A stretch of 64,000 nt of DNA from Darksidea phi (taxonomy: Eukaryota > Ascomycota > Dothideomycetes > Pleosporales > Lentitheciaceae), in assembly GCA_030770425.1 (NCBI GenBank), contig JASJFT010000237.1, forward strand, positions 1 through 64,000. Reading direction: 5' to 3'. Below, piece by piece: positions 1 to 15,500 of the stretch (positions within the stretch are counted from its first letter, which is position 1; each line of letters opens with the position of its first letter). Below the pieces are notes generated by a model. The model was not told the origin of the DNA. It saw nothing but the letters and a program-made list of their open reading frames with translations, and searched no databases. The position numbers and the translations under genes are program-made.

Positions 1-3000
1 TCTATAAAAAGGCTATTATTATACTATTATCTATAGTTTACTTTTCCTAGAGAGTCTACTTATATTATTCTATAAAAGGGCTATTATTATAGTCTTATCT
101 ATATTAGGATTATATATCGTCTATTATATTATCTTCGCTATCTACGACGTATCTATATTCCTAGCGTCGTCCTTTATAATAACTACTACTAACCTCCCCT
201 TTAGTCTTAGTTCTAGTCTATATCCTCTTATTCTTACTTTTCTCCTTTATTTTCTATTTCTAATACTACTTAAACGCCTTTATTATCTTATTCCTATTAG
301 ATTCGAATAATAGAGAGTATAGCTAATTATATAGTTTAAAGTTAATATAGTTATTAATAAATATCTTTTTAGAACCCTCGATTAATAGTATAATATATAT
401 ACCTCTCTATATTATTAGTATAGAAAAGGCTCGCCTACTTCTTAGAGTTATCTTAGAAGTTAGTACTATTATATTATTCTTAATTAGTTTAATTATACTA
501 TAGATTAGATATAGTCGCCCTTTATCTATTATCTATAGTCTATTTACTATAGCTCTAGTATATATTATCTATTTATATATATTATTCTTATTACTTATAT
601 CCTATATTATAAAGATTAGATTAATCTAACTAATAACCTTTTTATATAGCCTCTATCTTAGATTTATAGGGTATAGATCTATTTAAGTATTATAGCTAAA
701 CTTATTTATAATAATATAGTCCTTCTATTAATTACCTTTACGTTCCTATAGTTAATAGTATACTAATTAATATAATATAACCTTTATATCTATTAGGTAC
801 TTTCTAGCTTTATACTAGTACTATATTAAAGGGTATATTTATATTACTATTTAATAAATCTATATTAGGTATTCTTTATATACGGATTTATTTAATAGAT
901 TAATAGTAATCGTTAGTATTTAAGAGTTAATAAGGTACCTTCTCTCGTAATAAATAAAAACTATAAGAATATTAGCTAAGTTAGTAATCCTAGATAGTAT
1001 TATTATTTATTAAACTATAATCTATTTACTATATAGTTAGCCTAATTTTTATACCTTAGAATCTATCTACTATCTAATATTATATAATAGTAGTATTTTT
1101 AATAAAGTAGTAATATATATATCGTAGATTTACTTCGCTACGTTAGACGTAATAGTACTACTATTTAATATAAATTACGCTTCTATAGAGAGTACTACTA
1201 TTAGATAGCTATTTAGCCGCCCGAGTTATAATAGTAGGTCTTATTTATTAGTTAATTTATATACTTCCTTAAGAAGGAAACTATATAATACCTCTCTATT
1301 TAATCTAGTATTATAGCCGTCTAGACTTCCTCTTAATTAGATAAAATATCTCTAATAGGTAAGGTTATATAACTTTAAGAGATTAAAATAGCTAGTTAAA
1401 GTTATATCTTTTATATAGAGTTAAAAGGCTTTAAATATATACTTTAAGATATTAATATACCTAAGTATATTATCTAAGTATAATAATATATTATTATTAT
1501 ATATTTAGTATTATACTATAGTAATAAAGTTATATATTACTTTAGTAAAATAAATAGTATATAATTCTTTATTATATAGTATTAATATTACTACTACTAC
1601 TAGCTATTATATAATTACTCTCTATTTATCTCCTATCTATTAGAATATCTTACTAAAGTTAATACGAATAAATCGTTATAGACTAGAATACTCTAGTACT
1701 ATCTTAAATTAGTAGTCTAGCTATACTTTTCCTCTAATATTATTTATTAGCCTTCTAGTACCTTTATAAGCTTATTTTATTAGTATTATATTCTCTACTA
1801 GCTATTATAACTATTTAACTATATATATAATAAGGCCCTTTAGTAGTTAATATAATACGTCTACTAGTATACCTTTATATACGTTAAAGTATAGGTATTT
1901 CTATATAAAATATATTATATTATAAATCTACTTATTATTTATTTACTTAATCTTATTTCTATATTACTTCTAAATTTAAGCCTATATACTACTATATATT
2001 CGTATTTTCTATAACCTAGAGAGAAGATTACCTCTCTTCTCTAGTAGTATCTTATATATTATATAGTATCTATTATTTTTTATACCTATAATAAGTATTT
2101 ACTCCTAGTAGTTTACGATTATTCTATATAATATAGAATAGTATTTTCGGACTTATTTATTAACGTAGTATATTAGTTCGCCGTCTATAGCGAGTTTTTT
2201 AAGAGCTAGTATTAATTAGTATAGAATAAACGTACTATCGCGTATAGTACCGTTTTAATTTAATTAGCTTATACTTTAGTAAATATACTATTATCTTATA
2301 ATATACTTTAAACTTAATATCTTTATCTTTATAATTAATAATTAGAATAAATCCTATTAGAATAATTTCGTATTAATTACGTACTCTTCGGATATCTCTA
2401 TTAATATTTCTAATTATTAAATAGACTAGCTAGTATATAGTATTATTATATAATATTATTATTAATATCTTATCTACTAATATTAGTACTAGGAGAATAG
2501 TTAAACTAGATAGTAGTTTTTCCTATATATTCTACTACTAATTTCCTATATTTAGCTCGTTATATATACGTATATTATAAGATTTATTCTAAAATAAATA
2601 AATAGGAGTATACTATATATACTCCGCGAATAACTAGTATCTAATTAGGAATTATATAATCTTAACTATATTATAGTATACTAGGTTATATATAGCTAGT
2701 AGTATATATTTAATATTTAATATAATCTTAAGCTTACTAGTTATAAAACTATTATTATTAATATTAAAGAGTAGTCTTTCTAGTAGCTTAGACTACTACT
2801 TACTAGTCTTAAATAATAATTTATTATATAGTTCTAATAGTTAGTCGTCTTCTAATAATCTATTTATATTACTCTTAGTATATTAGATCTTATATAACTA
2901 GAAGATAAAGGTATAATTAAACTATAACTAGAATCTATACGCTACAAAGTCGTTCGGATCGACCTTATTTAGTTATTAACTAGAGATAGCGGTTTATATT

Positions 3001-5294
3001 AGTTTATATATCCTTTATAACTATCTATAGCTTTAAAACTTATATCTACTTCTATTATATTAGTATATTTATATACTACTTTATATAGTAATTATATAAA
3101 GATTATTAATAGTAGTTTATCTCCTCTATCTACTCTTCGTATATTATTTATATTTACTACCTAAGAGGCGCTTAAAAGTTAGTCGTCTAGGTATAGATTA
3201 GTTTAGAACCTATTATCTAATCTTATCTTAGTAGGCTCGTTATTATCGTATATACTATCGTTTAAGAGTTAGAATTACTAGAATATTTTAGTTCTACTAT
3301 AGGATATAAACTTATTATCTCCGTCCTTAGTTAATATTACTAGAGTATTTAATAACTACTCTTTAATTATACTTTATTACGTTAGATATTTAACTATATT
3401 ATTCTACTCTAGTATATATATTATAAGAATTATCGTTATAAGACTAGTTTAGATTAGTTTTACCTTATATCTATAAGCGAAAAGGTTACTAGGTATTAAC
3501 TATTTAATATTATTAACTAGATACTTTCTATATATACGAAGGTATTACCTTATTTTATTATATAAGATAATCCTCTATATATAGTACTAGTAGGTAAGAT
3601 TCGTTATAATAGTTAATACTATATAATAGATTTTATATATAATATAAAGAGCGTATATAATTATAAAGATTATAATAGTATTAGTATAAGATATACTATA
3701 TAGTATAGTATAGAATACGTAACTAGGTATTCTTAGAATCTCTTAATATCTTATTATCTTTAGTTTAATACTATAAGTATAATAACGTAGAAAGTAGTTT
3801 TATCGAATATAGTTTATAAATACTTAATATTACGCCCCTTAAGCTTCTTTTTTATAAGGTATTATCTATACTAGTCCTTATATAATATATATATCTTATA
3901 GTCTAGTATTATCCTTAGGTTATAGTTAATAAAGCTATTCGTATTATTATATATACGACGACTCTAACTAATATATATCTACCTTTATTACCTTTACTTA
4001 ATACTATACTTAATAGTATAATTTTATATATATAATTTTTCTACTTTAAAAGTTATATTTATAATAGTTTATTATTATATTAATATCTATTAGGCTTTTA
4101 CTATAAGCGTAATATAAGAACTTATACCTACTATATTATACGAGTACTTTACTATATCCTTATAGTAATAACGTAAAAAATTCTTTATACTTCTTCTTTC
4201 TATTCTTTATTATCTATACTATCTCTATAACCGCTTATATTAATAGTATTACTTCTTTTTAATATAGAGTCTTATCGATTACTATTATAATTATATTTTT
4301 AAGTACTCTTACTAAACCGTTATATAATTCCTTTAGCTACCTTATTACTTACTTTTCTATTACTTATCCGTCTTACCTATCCCCTATAGTAAGGAAAGTC
4401 GCTATACTATTATATCTACGGATATCTAAAGAATAAGAAAAGGTTTTAAAAGATTTTACTAGATCTAATTATATAACTAAACTTAGTATATAAATACTAT
4501 TTTAAATTATAAAAGAATATTTAGAGGAATTAATTAGTCTTATAGTAACTAAGATTAAGGAAATTTTTAAAATATTATACCTTATTATTAAGAATTATAG
4601 TAAGTTAGTAAAGAAGTATAAGACGTATAAGCGCCTTAAGTAACTAATAAAAAAAATTAAAAATTAGCTAATTAACTAATCTAACTATATCGACGTCTTT
4701 AATAAGAACTTTTAGACTAGAGGTTACCCTATATTAGATACTAAAGAATTTCTAAAGTAAGAGATAGTACGTAGTATTGTATTTATAACTAAAGAAAAAG
4801 TCTAGAAGAAAACTAAGAAAGAAAATACTAAAGAGAGTAAAAAGGTTATTTAGTTTAAGTCTAGTTTATTAGTAGCTATAGTTAAGTAAGAATTAGTTTT
4901 ATATAATAACTATTATCTTCTTACTTAACTAATTAAGTCCTTTATAATCTTTAATATCTAGTTTATTAACTCGTATACTAATAGTACTATTATAAGGATA
5001 TCTTTTATTTAGTTTTCTAACCTAAATAATATATCTTTAGGCCTAGATACGTATATAGATAATAGCGATTTCTCTACTAAGATATTAACTAAGGTACTTT
5101 TAGAATACTTAGAGATAGATAATAAATCTACTTAGATCTAGAACTATAAAGTTCTAACTATTACTTATAATAGTATTAAAATTAAAGACGATATAACCTT
5201 TATAACTAAAATTAATAACTTTATTAACGAACTACGTAACTACTATAATCTACGTATTATAGTCTTACTAGATAAAGCTACTAGTATAAAAAAG

Positions 5295-5660
5295 AGTAAG
5301 AAGTTCTATCTAATAACTCTATTCTATACTTTAACTAATAGTATAGTATATAGGTTTTAGTAGTATTCGGGGTAATAGATCTAAAATAGACCTTAATAGT
5401 AGTAAGAAGTCCTATCTAATAACTTTATTCTATACTTTAGCTAATAGTATAGTATTATAAACGGCGCTCGAAATAGTAAAAATAAAATAGATATTAATAG
5501 TAGTAAGAAGTTCTATCTAATAACTCTATTCTATACTTTAGCTAATAGTATAGTATTATAGACGGCGTTTAGAATAGCGAAGAGAAATTTATTAATTATA
5601 GTAAGAAGTTATATCTAATAAGTTTATTTTATACTCTAGCTAATAGTATATTATATATAG
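5295..5660 (+). repeat. Tandem array A, copy 1 (~100-bp units)
   Basis: Four units begin with agtaagaag at 5295, 5401, 5502 and 5600, giving periods of 106, 101 and 98 bp. Each contains the core ctatactttagctaatagta or a close variant. A diverged version of the same array lies at 12560-12900. Confidence 0.8.
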
Positions 5661-8067
5661 TTCTTAGGAATACCCTAACTAAAGAAGAAGAGAATAAGTT
5701 ACTATTACCCTAGACGTTAGTAAAGTATAGTTTAATAGTAGAGATACCCGTAACGCCTATAAAGAAACTAAGGCTATAATAAATACTTAAGATTAAAAAT
5801 CCTCGTCCTTTCTAAATAGTAGTATAGTAGAGTAAATAGAAATTCTATATAGTAGCTAAGATACTTAATAAGTTTAAAGAAAAAAAGACTAGTATAATAT
5901 TAATAAAAGATAGTAGAAATTATAAGTATAGGTCTAAGGAATTAGATTTCTTCTTCTATAATAATAGTCTTTATAAGTAGGATTACTCGTTTATAAAAAG
6001 AGGTATTAGGAAGTAAAGAATAGAATAAATAGTAGAAAGGCTAGATTAGAGAAGAGAGATAATATATATATATTATATAATATAAGGAACCTAATAAGGT
6101 ATAATAACTTAGGTATTATTTTAAGTTTATATAATAGGTAGATAGTAAGTATTATACTATAATCTAGTATAGAATAAAGTCGTATATAATACTATATAAA
6201 TAATCTAACTAATATATATTATATCTAATCCCGTTATAATTTATACTATTCTATAGAGTATATTCTTTATTAAGATCGGGGCTAATAGTAGAAGTAATAT
6301 AAGATAGTTTTATATTATAGTAAGGAATTAGAGTAAATTATTATAAGAGAAAGAAGTAAAAACTATAGTTAATTATAATAGCTTTATATAAGAGTAGCTT
6401 ATATAGAATAGAATATAGTATAGTAGCTAGGAGTAGTTATATAAGCTAACCTAGTATATAAGCTAGCTTAATACTAAGTATCTAGCTATTATATAGAGAG
6501 AGTTTCTAGTATAGACTACTTAGGGACTAGGCTTAATTAAATATTTCTTTATTTTCTTAGTATTACTACGTTAATCGTAGCTTTTAAGGAATCTTCTTAT
6601 TAAATAAAGTCTTAAAGTATTCTATTATATAGATAGCCGTAATATTTTTAATTATCTATAAAGGTAAGTAAAGTTATTTTACTAATTAAATAGTCTATAA
6701 AGGATTTTAGTTAATTAGATTATATAACGTCTTATTTAGCTAGCTTATATAAGTTATTTAATTTCTTTTACTAAACGTCTAATCTAAAAGAGAAGAGTAA
6801 AGGAAAAGAAGTAAGTATTTAGTTATATAATAGTATATTAGCCCGTAATCTACTTATACTTAATAGGGTTACTTAAAATATAAACTCTTATCTAAACCCT
6901 CTTTATATTCCTTCTCTTTAGTCTAAAGCGCTATAATAGTATAAGTAATTATTCTAGACTATCTATTTATCTATACCTATATCTAGTACTCTAGTTATCT
7001 TAACTATATACTAACTACGCTACGTCCCTATCTATAGTTTATAAAATAGTACCTCCTAGTTATATATAATACGACCTATATACGTATAGCTCGCGGCCTA
7101 GTAGTAATAACGAATATCTAGTACTATATATAGGGAGAGATAGAGTAGTAGGAACCTATTCTATATATAGAAAGAATATTTATATAGTCTTTTAGATTAA
7201 GTTAAAGAAAATTAATACTATTATCTTAGATATAGCCTACGAGATAGTAGAGGACTTTAGCGAAGTAAGTATTATATAAGAAAATAATTAATTAAGCTAA
7301 TAGAAGAAAGTACGCGTTTATATAGTATATTAGCTATAAATAGACTCTTTATAAGTAGTTATCTTTTACTTTAAGACTAGTAATACTACTATACCCTCTT
7401 TATATATTAACGAGATAATACTTAAAATAATAAACTTAGTATATTAGGAACTTATATTTAACTATATAATATATAATATTAACCCTTTTATAAAGTTTAA
7501 ACTAGAGAATAACTTAACTTCTATTAAGTATTTACTAATAACTTTACTAGCTTAATTAGTAGTAAGTATAGTAGTAAGTAAAATAATATATATAACTCTT
7601 CTAGACGACTCCCTATCTATTATAAATTTTAGGACTATTAATATTTATATTATAATTAGTAATATTATAGATATCTTCTACTTTTTTATTCGTCTAGTCT
7701 ACTCTAATAAGGTCTAGTCTACTAATTAGACCGAGCCTATTACTACTAGTAATATTAACTTCGACTACTTTAATAATATAATATTTAGAATTATAAAGAA
7801 TTTTAGAAGAAAGTTTATAAATATAGTTATAATAGCTATAGATAACTATATATAAAACTAGTATAAGCTTAAAGTAGTACTAAATAATTTTATAAATAGT
7901 ATTAAAAGAGGTTTTAATTTTAAGATACGTCTATTAGATATTAAGGGTAGAGATAGATAGTATTATATAAAGTCTTAATCCTTAAGCCTAGTACTAAAAC
8001 GACTAAAATAGCCTATAAGAGGTCGAAAATAAATAGAGAGTAAGAGTAAGAGTAAGAGTAAGAACTA

Positions 8068-8480
8068 ACTATTTAATATATATTATATTAAATTATACTA
8101 TTATATATAGTATAATTCTAATCTAAATCTTATAAATCCCTTTTATCTATATCTATTTATAAAAGCCGGCGATACGGGACTACTTAGTAAGTATTATATT
8201 AAAGTATACTATCGTATATAGTATAATTCTAATCTTATTCTTATAGACCCTTCTTATTTATACCCGTCTACGAAAGCTAGTAATATAGAACTATTTAGTA
8301 AGTATTATATTAAAGTATACTATTATATATAGTATAATTCTAATCTTATTCTTATAGACCCCTCTTATCTATACCTACTTATAAAAGCCGGCGATAAGAG
8401 ACTACTTAGTAAGTATTATATTAAAGTATACTATTATATATAGTATAATTTTAATCTTAATCCTATAGATACTCTACTTC
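8068..8480 (+). repeat. Tandem array B, copy 1 (111-bp units)
   Basis: Units begin at about 8068, 8179, 8290 and 8401, an exact 111-bp period (37 codons), with the core tattaaagtatactattata. The period is a multiple of three, which fits a repeat inside a former coding region. The same 111-bp unit occurs at 14070-14450. Confidence 0.85.
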
Positions 8481-11400
8481 TACCTCTACCTATAAATATT
8501 ACTAGTACGATCTCTTTTCTAAAATTAATAAAAGCTATTAAGAGTATAGACTCTTTATTTATCTAAGTCCTATAAAAGAAGCCTATAATTAAATAGTCGA
8601 ATATAGATATTAGTATATTAGCTACTACTATTCTATTAAATATTAGTAGCTATAGCTTAAAGTTATCTATCTAAGGAGATAATAATAGTTTACTATTATA
8701 CTAACTTACTACGTAGAGCTTAGAATATAAGAAAGAGAATTATAATAACTAATATAGTAGTAAAATCTTATTATTAGAAGAATTATTAAGTAAAGAAGAG
8801 GAGATCTTAATTAAGTACGATACTCTAGAGGTAGAAGCTTTTAAAGACGAGAAGAATATATTTATAAAGAAAGAGAAAGATATTAATAAAGTAATACTAT
8901 AATTATAAGTTAATAATACTATTAAGTATAGTACGGATTAATTAAATAATAACTAATAGTAGTAATATATTAGTAAAGCTTAATAACTTAGAAGTAGGTA
9001 TTAAGGTAATATACGTCTATTATCTTAAGTAAAAGTTAGCTATAAATACGTTTAATATTCTATTAGAGTAATTAAGAAAGTAATCTAAGTTAATAGATTA
9101 TTATATTAAGGTACCTCCTAAGCTAGAGTAGAACCTAGACTTCGGATTAATAGCCTACTAGATAGTTAGTATTAATATTTAGTATAGAATAGTATTTAGG
9201 CCTAAAAGAGTAAATATATAAGCTAATATAATAAGACTAGATAAGACTATATAAGTCTTAGGTACTTATATAATTAACCTTATATTATATATAGAACTAA
9301 TAGGGTATAAACTTTAGCTAAACTAATAATCTAATCTTAACCTAATAGATATATTTAAGGGATACTTATTATAAATCGAAGTATTATTTATCTTAGTATT
9401 ACTATAAGACCTTAACGTATAGGTATAAAACTAGAAAAAGATAATATAAAATAGTCTATTACTTAGAAATACGAATATTAAATAACGTCTTCGCCTTATT
9501 ATACTCTATAAGTTAAGAGATACTAAAATCGCGAAGGCTTATAGTAGGTATATAAATAGAATCTACTATTCTCTATCTAAGAAAGACTAGGTAAAAATAC
9601 TTCTTATATCTAACTAGAATAGAAATACTTATTTAATATATACTTATACTAACGAAGTTATCTTAAAGAATATTATATAAACTAATAAAGGTAATTAGAT
9701 AGTATATAATAATATAACTACCTTAAAGCTAAGTCTAATAAGTATATAATTTATTATTATAATAATAAATATATTCTAGTACTTATAAGTTTATTAAGTT
9801 ATTTTAGAAAATATATTCTCTTAGTTTAAGCTTTAGACTTACTACGTTAAATATACGAGAGATAATCCTAGATAAATAAATATAATTACTAAGTATAGAG
9901 CGAACTACTAGAAGTATCTTAATAGTTAACTAATTAGTACTTCTAAACTAAAGCTTAAGATAAATAGCGCTCCGTCTAAAATAATAGAGAAGGAAGAAAA
10001 GATATACCTATTAGTAAAGGGGTAAGATAGTAAATAACCTAATTAAGTAATATAAATAGCTTAATTTACGAATAGAAAAGAGAAGATATACTTAATACTT
10101 ATAGTTATTAATTAGTATTATATAAGTTAGGTTATAATTAACGAGCTATACTTATAGAGATTAAAAGATACTCTTATATATATATAGATTATTAATCTAC
10201 TTAAGTACTAATCTAATCTAAGTCTAATACTATCTTTTACTAATATTACGGGCTTAGTACTATTAAATAGTATTAATATTATTATAGTCTTCGCTATAAA
10301 GTATATTCTAGGACGTAAAGAGGCCTATATTAAGAATCCTACTATTAAGAAACTTAATAATATTAATAGAAAGGACTTTACTAAGAAATAGTCTAAGTTC
10401 GAATCTAATATAAAATCTAAGATAAACTAGAACGTACCTATTAAATAGCTACTTAAGAATAATAAGGGGATAAAGAAGTTACTTAATACCTTTACTATTA
10501 TTCTTAAGGAGTTTTTTATTATAAAAGACTATAAGTTAGTAGATTATTAAGGTAAGATTCTAAATCTCCTTAATAAGAAGCTCGAGAAGAAACTATTTAT
10601 TATTAAGTACTACGACGTATACGAACCTAAATTATATAAGATTAAATAGACTATAGAGATAAATCGTCGATAAGTCTATTAAGATTAAGTATTTAACTAG
10701 GAAAAATATAGTTAAAAGGGCCCGAAGCCTAAGATATCGACTATAGAAATAGCTAATAGACTAAACTACTAGCGATATAAACTTCTATCGACCTTCTCTA
10801 ATATTTACTATACTATCTATACTTAATAGAGAAAGAACTTAGATAAGTTAGTAATTATAGGATCTATATATAATTAGGGTAAGAGCTTAGATATAGATAA
10901 CTTAGTAATAGAGTAGACTATCTATAATCTAGATTTAATTTAAGAATCGTTTATCTAATAGATTATAGATAATATCTACGTAGAGTCTAAGAAGATACGT
11001 TATTATATAGCTAAAGTTATAATAATATATATAACTTAATTAATAATAAAGTATCTAACTATAAGTAGTATATAGCTCTAATATACGAGTAAGTACGTCT
11101 AGGCCTTAAACTTATATATAATTAAGATTATTATATATACTATAAGTAGAAATACTATATAGAATTAATACTATTATCTATAGTACTAATAAAGATATAG
11201 ACTTTTATAAAGATATTTAAATATAAAGTAATTATTTTTATATTTAACTTAATAATCTATAACTTTAAGGTTACTTAGTAGGATATAGTATAGAATAATA
11301 AGAAGAATAGACCCGACGATTACTATTAGCTTATAGTAGCTAGTCTAAAGATTATCTACTAATTATTTAACTTAGTTAGAGGCTATATCTTAAAGATAAT

Positions 11401-12559
11401 AGAACTATACTTTATTAATATTAAGATCGTATAGAGTATATACTACTAGTACTATATTAGATAAGAGGTACTAGTAGTAGAAATAAATTTACTAGTATAT
11501 AGCTTATCTTTTATAGAAGAGATAATTATATATAAGAACGAGATAAAGAATATCTTTACCTTATAGTTAAAGATAGTATAGACTAATAAGCTTATTAAGA
11601 AGAATAAAAAGCTTACTAATAAAGTAATAGCTAAGGAGGAGATCTAAGTAGATAGGGTAAGTAGTAAGATAGTAAGTAATATATATAGTAGTAGTTCGTA
11701 AATAGATTAATTAATCCGATTATTTTAACCTAAAACTATAAAAAAGTTCTATTTAGATAGTATTTTATAAGAGCTAAGAGTATTAAGATAGTATATTAAG
11801 AACTTTAGTTATACTTCTACCTTACTTTATTATTCGCCCTCTATTACTACTTAAGTTAATAGTATTACCTCTTTTTAATATATAGTTCTACTAATTACTA
11901 TTATACTTATATCTTTAGAATTCTTATTATATAACTATATATACTTTATTTCTATATCTATCTTATTATTATTATATCTATATCGCGTTTATTATTCGAT
12001 TTTCTTCTATTTATTTCGTCTATCTACTATAACTAAGAAAGTAGTCTTAAAAGCTAGCTTTGTACTTATTCCGACTATATTAGTATCTTTAGTAATAACT
12101 TTAGTACCTATAATTATTCTTTATCGAGCTTAGAGTATTAATAACTAGAAGTAAAAACCCGTATAGAGTATAGAGGTTAATAAGACTATATAGAAAGAAA
12201 ATATATAAGAAGAAAAGGCTAAAGAGGTAAAAGAAGCTATAGTTATTTAGCTTAGGGCTAATATATTAAAGATCGTAACTAGATAAGAATCTATAATAAT
12301 ATAATATACTTTTATAGATATTAGCTTTATATAGTAATTACTATCTATTTACTTAATAAATTATATCCTTTATATTCTTTAATATCCGATTAATTAACTT
12401 ACGTACTAATTATACTATATTAAAAGTACCTATTTATAAACTTCTCGATAAAGCTATTATATATCTAGACTAAGATATATATATAGGTAGTAGTAATATA
12501 TTCTTAATATACTCTCCTACTTTATCTATTAGAATAGAAATATAGATATAATAAATATT

Positions 12560-12900
12560 ATTAGAATTCTATACTTTAACTAATAATATAGTATTATAAG
12601 TTCTAGTAGTACTCTACGCGAGTATAGTTATATTCTAAATAATTATAATAAGAAGTCTTATTTAATAACTTTATTTTATATTATAGCTAATAATATATTC
12701 TTTATAAAGATATTCTAGTAGATTATTACTAGTAATAATAATTATAGTAAGGAGCTCTATCTAATAACTTTATTTTATACTATAGCTAATAGTATATTCT
12801 CTATAGAGGTATCCTAGTAGATTATTACTAGTAATAATAATTATAGTAAAAAGTTCTATCTAAAAACTTTATTTTATACTATAGCTAATAGTATATAGTA
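12560..12900 (+). repeat. Tandem array A, copy 2 (~100-bp units)
   Basis: About four diverged units containing ttttatactatagctaatag or variants, matching the array at 5295-5660 in order and orientation. Confidence 0.75.
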
Positions 12901-14069
12901 TAGAGATAATAGTATACTTATAAATAAGATATCTTTACTAATAATTATAGATAACCGGGATTATAATAAAGGAGTTATACCTAATAGCTATAATATATAC
13001 TCTAGCCGATAGTATATTATAAATAGTAATATATTAATCTATTACTAGTACTTCTATAATCTAGTTATTACTTCTAGAGATTAATTAGAGCTATTTAACG
13101 TCCCTACTACCCCTTAGTAGTAACGAATTAGAAGTAATTAGGCTAAAAAGGAGTATATAGAGGTATAAAAAGAAGAGAGTAAAGATACTTTAAGGGAGAA
13201 TTAATTCTATAAATAAAAAAAAAGATATTTATTAACTTAGATTCGTTTTTCGGCCTAGTACTATACTATTATTATATTAACTAGGTCGTTTTAGCAGCCC
13301 TATAAGTTTACTATTAAGAGTTTTTAATAATAAGCTCTAGACTAAAGTACTTATAGATATATCTACTATAGTACTTATTTATAGTACTATATAATATATT
13401 TTAGATAGAAGTTTTATAGAATAAGGAAATAGATATACCCTATTAATAAGTATACTCTATTTATAAGCGCGTAAGTATAGGGTAATAAAATAAGATATTA
13501 GAATATTAGTATAAATAGAATAGTAAGGACTTACTATACTAGTAACCTATATAAATTTACCCTTACTAGTACTACTTTATATTATATTAATATATATCTT
13601 CTTTAGAACTAAGAGTTAAATAAGAGATAAGAGTATATAACCTTATTAAGGTATTATATAGATTATTAAAAGAGATAACTATTTATAGTAGTAAATAATA
13701 GTACTATTAAGTAGTACTATTATTACTATACCTAGATCGTATACTAATAAAGTATAAAATTCTCTTATTTATTACTATAAGGACTACGGTCTTAATTCTT
13801 CTATAAAGCCCGAGCCTAATAACTACTCGACTTTTAATAAATATCTACTAATAAGTTTATTAACTTAATTAGAGGTAACTTAGTAGCTAGTAAAATAGCG
13901 CGTATAACGCTACTAGACGATTCTACTATTATTACTAATTATAGAACTATTATTATCTACGTTATAATTAATAATACTACGTAGACTATCTACTCTTCTA
14001 TCTAAAAGGCCTATCTTAGTAAGGCGTAGTTAACTAATTAGAGTAAGATTATTATAATTAGTAATAGTT

Positions 14070-14450
14070 AATATATATTATATTAAAGTATATTATTATA
14101 TATAGTATAATTCTAATTTAGACTTTATAAATCTATTACTTCTATTCTTATCTTTAAATACTAGTAATAGTAAACTACTTAATATATATTATATTAAAGT
14201 ATACTATTATATATAGTATAATTCTAATCTAAACTTTATAGATCTATTACTTCTATCCTCGTCTCTAAGTATCGACGATAGTAGACTACTTAGTATATAT
14301 TATATCGAAGTATACTATTATATATAGTATAATTCTAATCTAGACTTTATAGATCTATTACTTCTATTCTTACCTCTAAGTACTAGTAATAATAGACTAC
14401 TTAGTATATATTATATTAAAGTATATTATTATATATAGTAAAATTCTAAA
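14070..14450 (+). repeat. Tandem array B, copy 2 (111-bp units)
   Basis: Units start at 14070, 14181, 14292 and 14403, again exactly 111 bp apart. They share the core tattaaagtatactattata with the array at 8068-8480. Confidence 0.85.
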
Positions 14451-14477
14451 GGACTAGTTAATATAAACTAAGCTTAT

Positions 14478-14760
14478 ATCCTCTTTAACTCTTATTAATA
14501 GAATATTTAAGTAAACCTAAGTTAATAAACTAAGTCTAAAGCCTATAGAAGGTCTAAAGATTCGCTCTTTAAAGTAGTACTCTATTATCTTCTATTCTAT
14601 AAGAGGTATAGCGCTCTTCTTAACCTTTATTAATAGAATATCTAAGCGAATCTAAGTTAATAAACTAAGCCTAAAGTTTATAAAAGGTCTAAAGGATATA
14701 CTCTTTAAGATAGTACTTTATTATCTTCTACTCTATAAGAGGTATATTAGACTATACTAT
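14478..14760 (+). repeat. Two-copy 135-bp tandem repeat
   Basis: The motif tattaatagaat recurs at 14493 and 14628, and the flanking sequence, including ttctataagaggtata-like ends, repeats with it. It lies directly after array B copy 2, inside RIP block 1. Confidence 0.7.
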
Positions 14761-15147
14761 CTCGAGTTAAAAGAAAAGTATACTACGTTTCTTTTAGTTA
14801 TATCTCTTCTCTATATTTAGAATCTAGATTTAGAATAAGGGGTCTATTATTTTTTTAAATACCTAGTCTACTAGTTTAAAGATAAGAGGTAATTACTAAG
14901 AGGTATATATAAAGTATTATTAAAAGACTATAGTAAGAAAATGAGAATATTCTCTAAGATAGGCTATATTTATATTAATCTATAAGTTCTATAGAGAGTA
15001 TTAAGTAATAATAAGTTTATAAAGCTTATAGATTAATATAAATATAATTTATTTCGCTAAGTAGTATTAGACCTTAAGAGGTTTCTATAGACCTCTCTAG
15101 CGAACTATAAAATAGTCTAGTAGTTAGTATAGTTTATCTAAGTAAAA

Positions 15148-15500
15148 AATAATACTAACCTCTTATTTATTCTCTAGGTAGATTACGCGTTTAATATATA
15201 TAAAATCTAGAAGTAAGTTATTTTACTTAAGAATATCTATACTAGTATACTTAAAAGACTATATTCTCTTTAGCTATATAAGACTTATACGAATAGTAAG
15301 CTTCTTACTACTATTATATATAAAATAATACTAACCCCCTATCTACTTTTTAGATAGACTATATATTCGATATATATAAGATCTAGAAGTAGATTATTCT
15401 ACTTAAGAATATCTATACTAGTATACTTAAAAGATTATATTCTCTCTAGCTATATAAGGCTTATATAAATAGTAAACTTCTTACTACTACTATATATACT
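15148..15500 (+). repeat. Two-copy ~176-bp tandem repeat
   Basis: The segment starting aataatactaacc at 15148 repeats at 15324. The two copies share long runs such as acttaagaatatctatacta. RIP-mutated; function unknown. Confidence 0.75.

Larger units (their letters stand above)
4190..8480 (+). mobile_element. Degenerate repeat element, copy 1
   Basis: This stretch matches the segment 11820-14450 in the same orientation. Shared landmarks in the same order are a C/T-rich start (about 4190 and 11830), an array of ~100-bp units (5295 and 12560), a conserved stretch (about 7520-7760 and 13840-14065) and an array of 111-bp units (8068 and 14070). It is longer than copy 2 between the two arrays (about 2.4 kb against 1.2 kb), so one copy has an insertion or the other a deletion. 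All of it is RIP-mutated. The element type is not recognised. Confidence 0.65.
11820..14450 (+). mobile_element. Degenerate repeat element, copy 2
   Basis: Second direct copy of the element at 4190-8480, with both tandem arrays in the same order but a shorter interval between them. The two copies start about 7.6 kb apart. Duplication of this kind is what triggers RIP, and both copies are heavily mutated. Confidence 0.65.

Noticed and set aside
8068..8480. CRISPR-like appearance of the 111-bp array
   Set aside because: Whole units repeat without alternating unique spacers, and the organism is a fungus.
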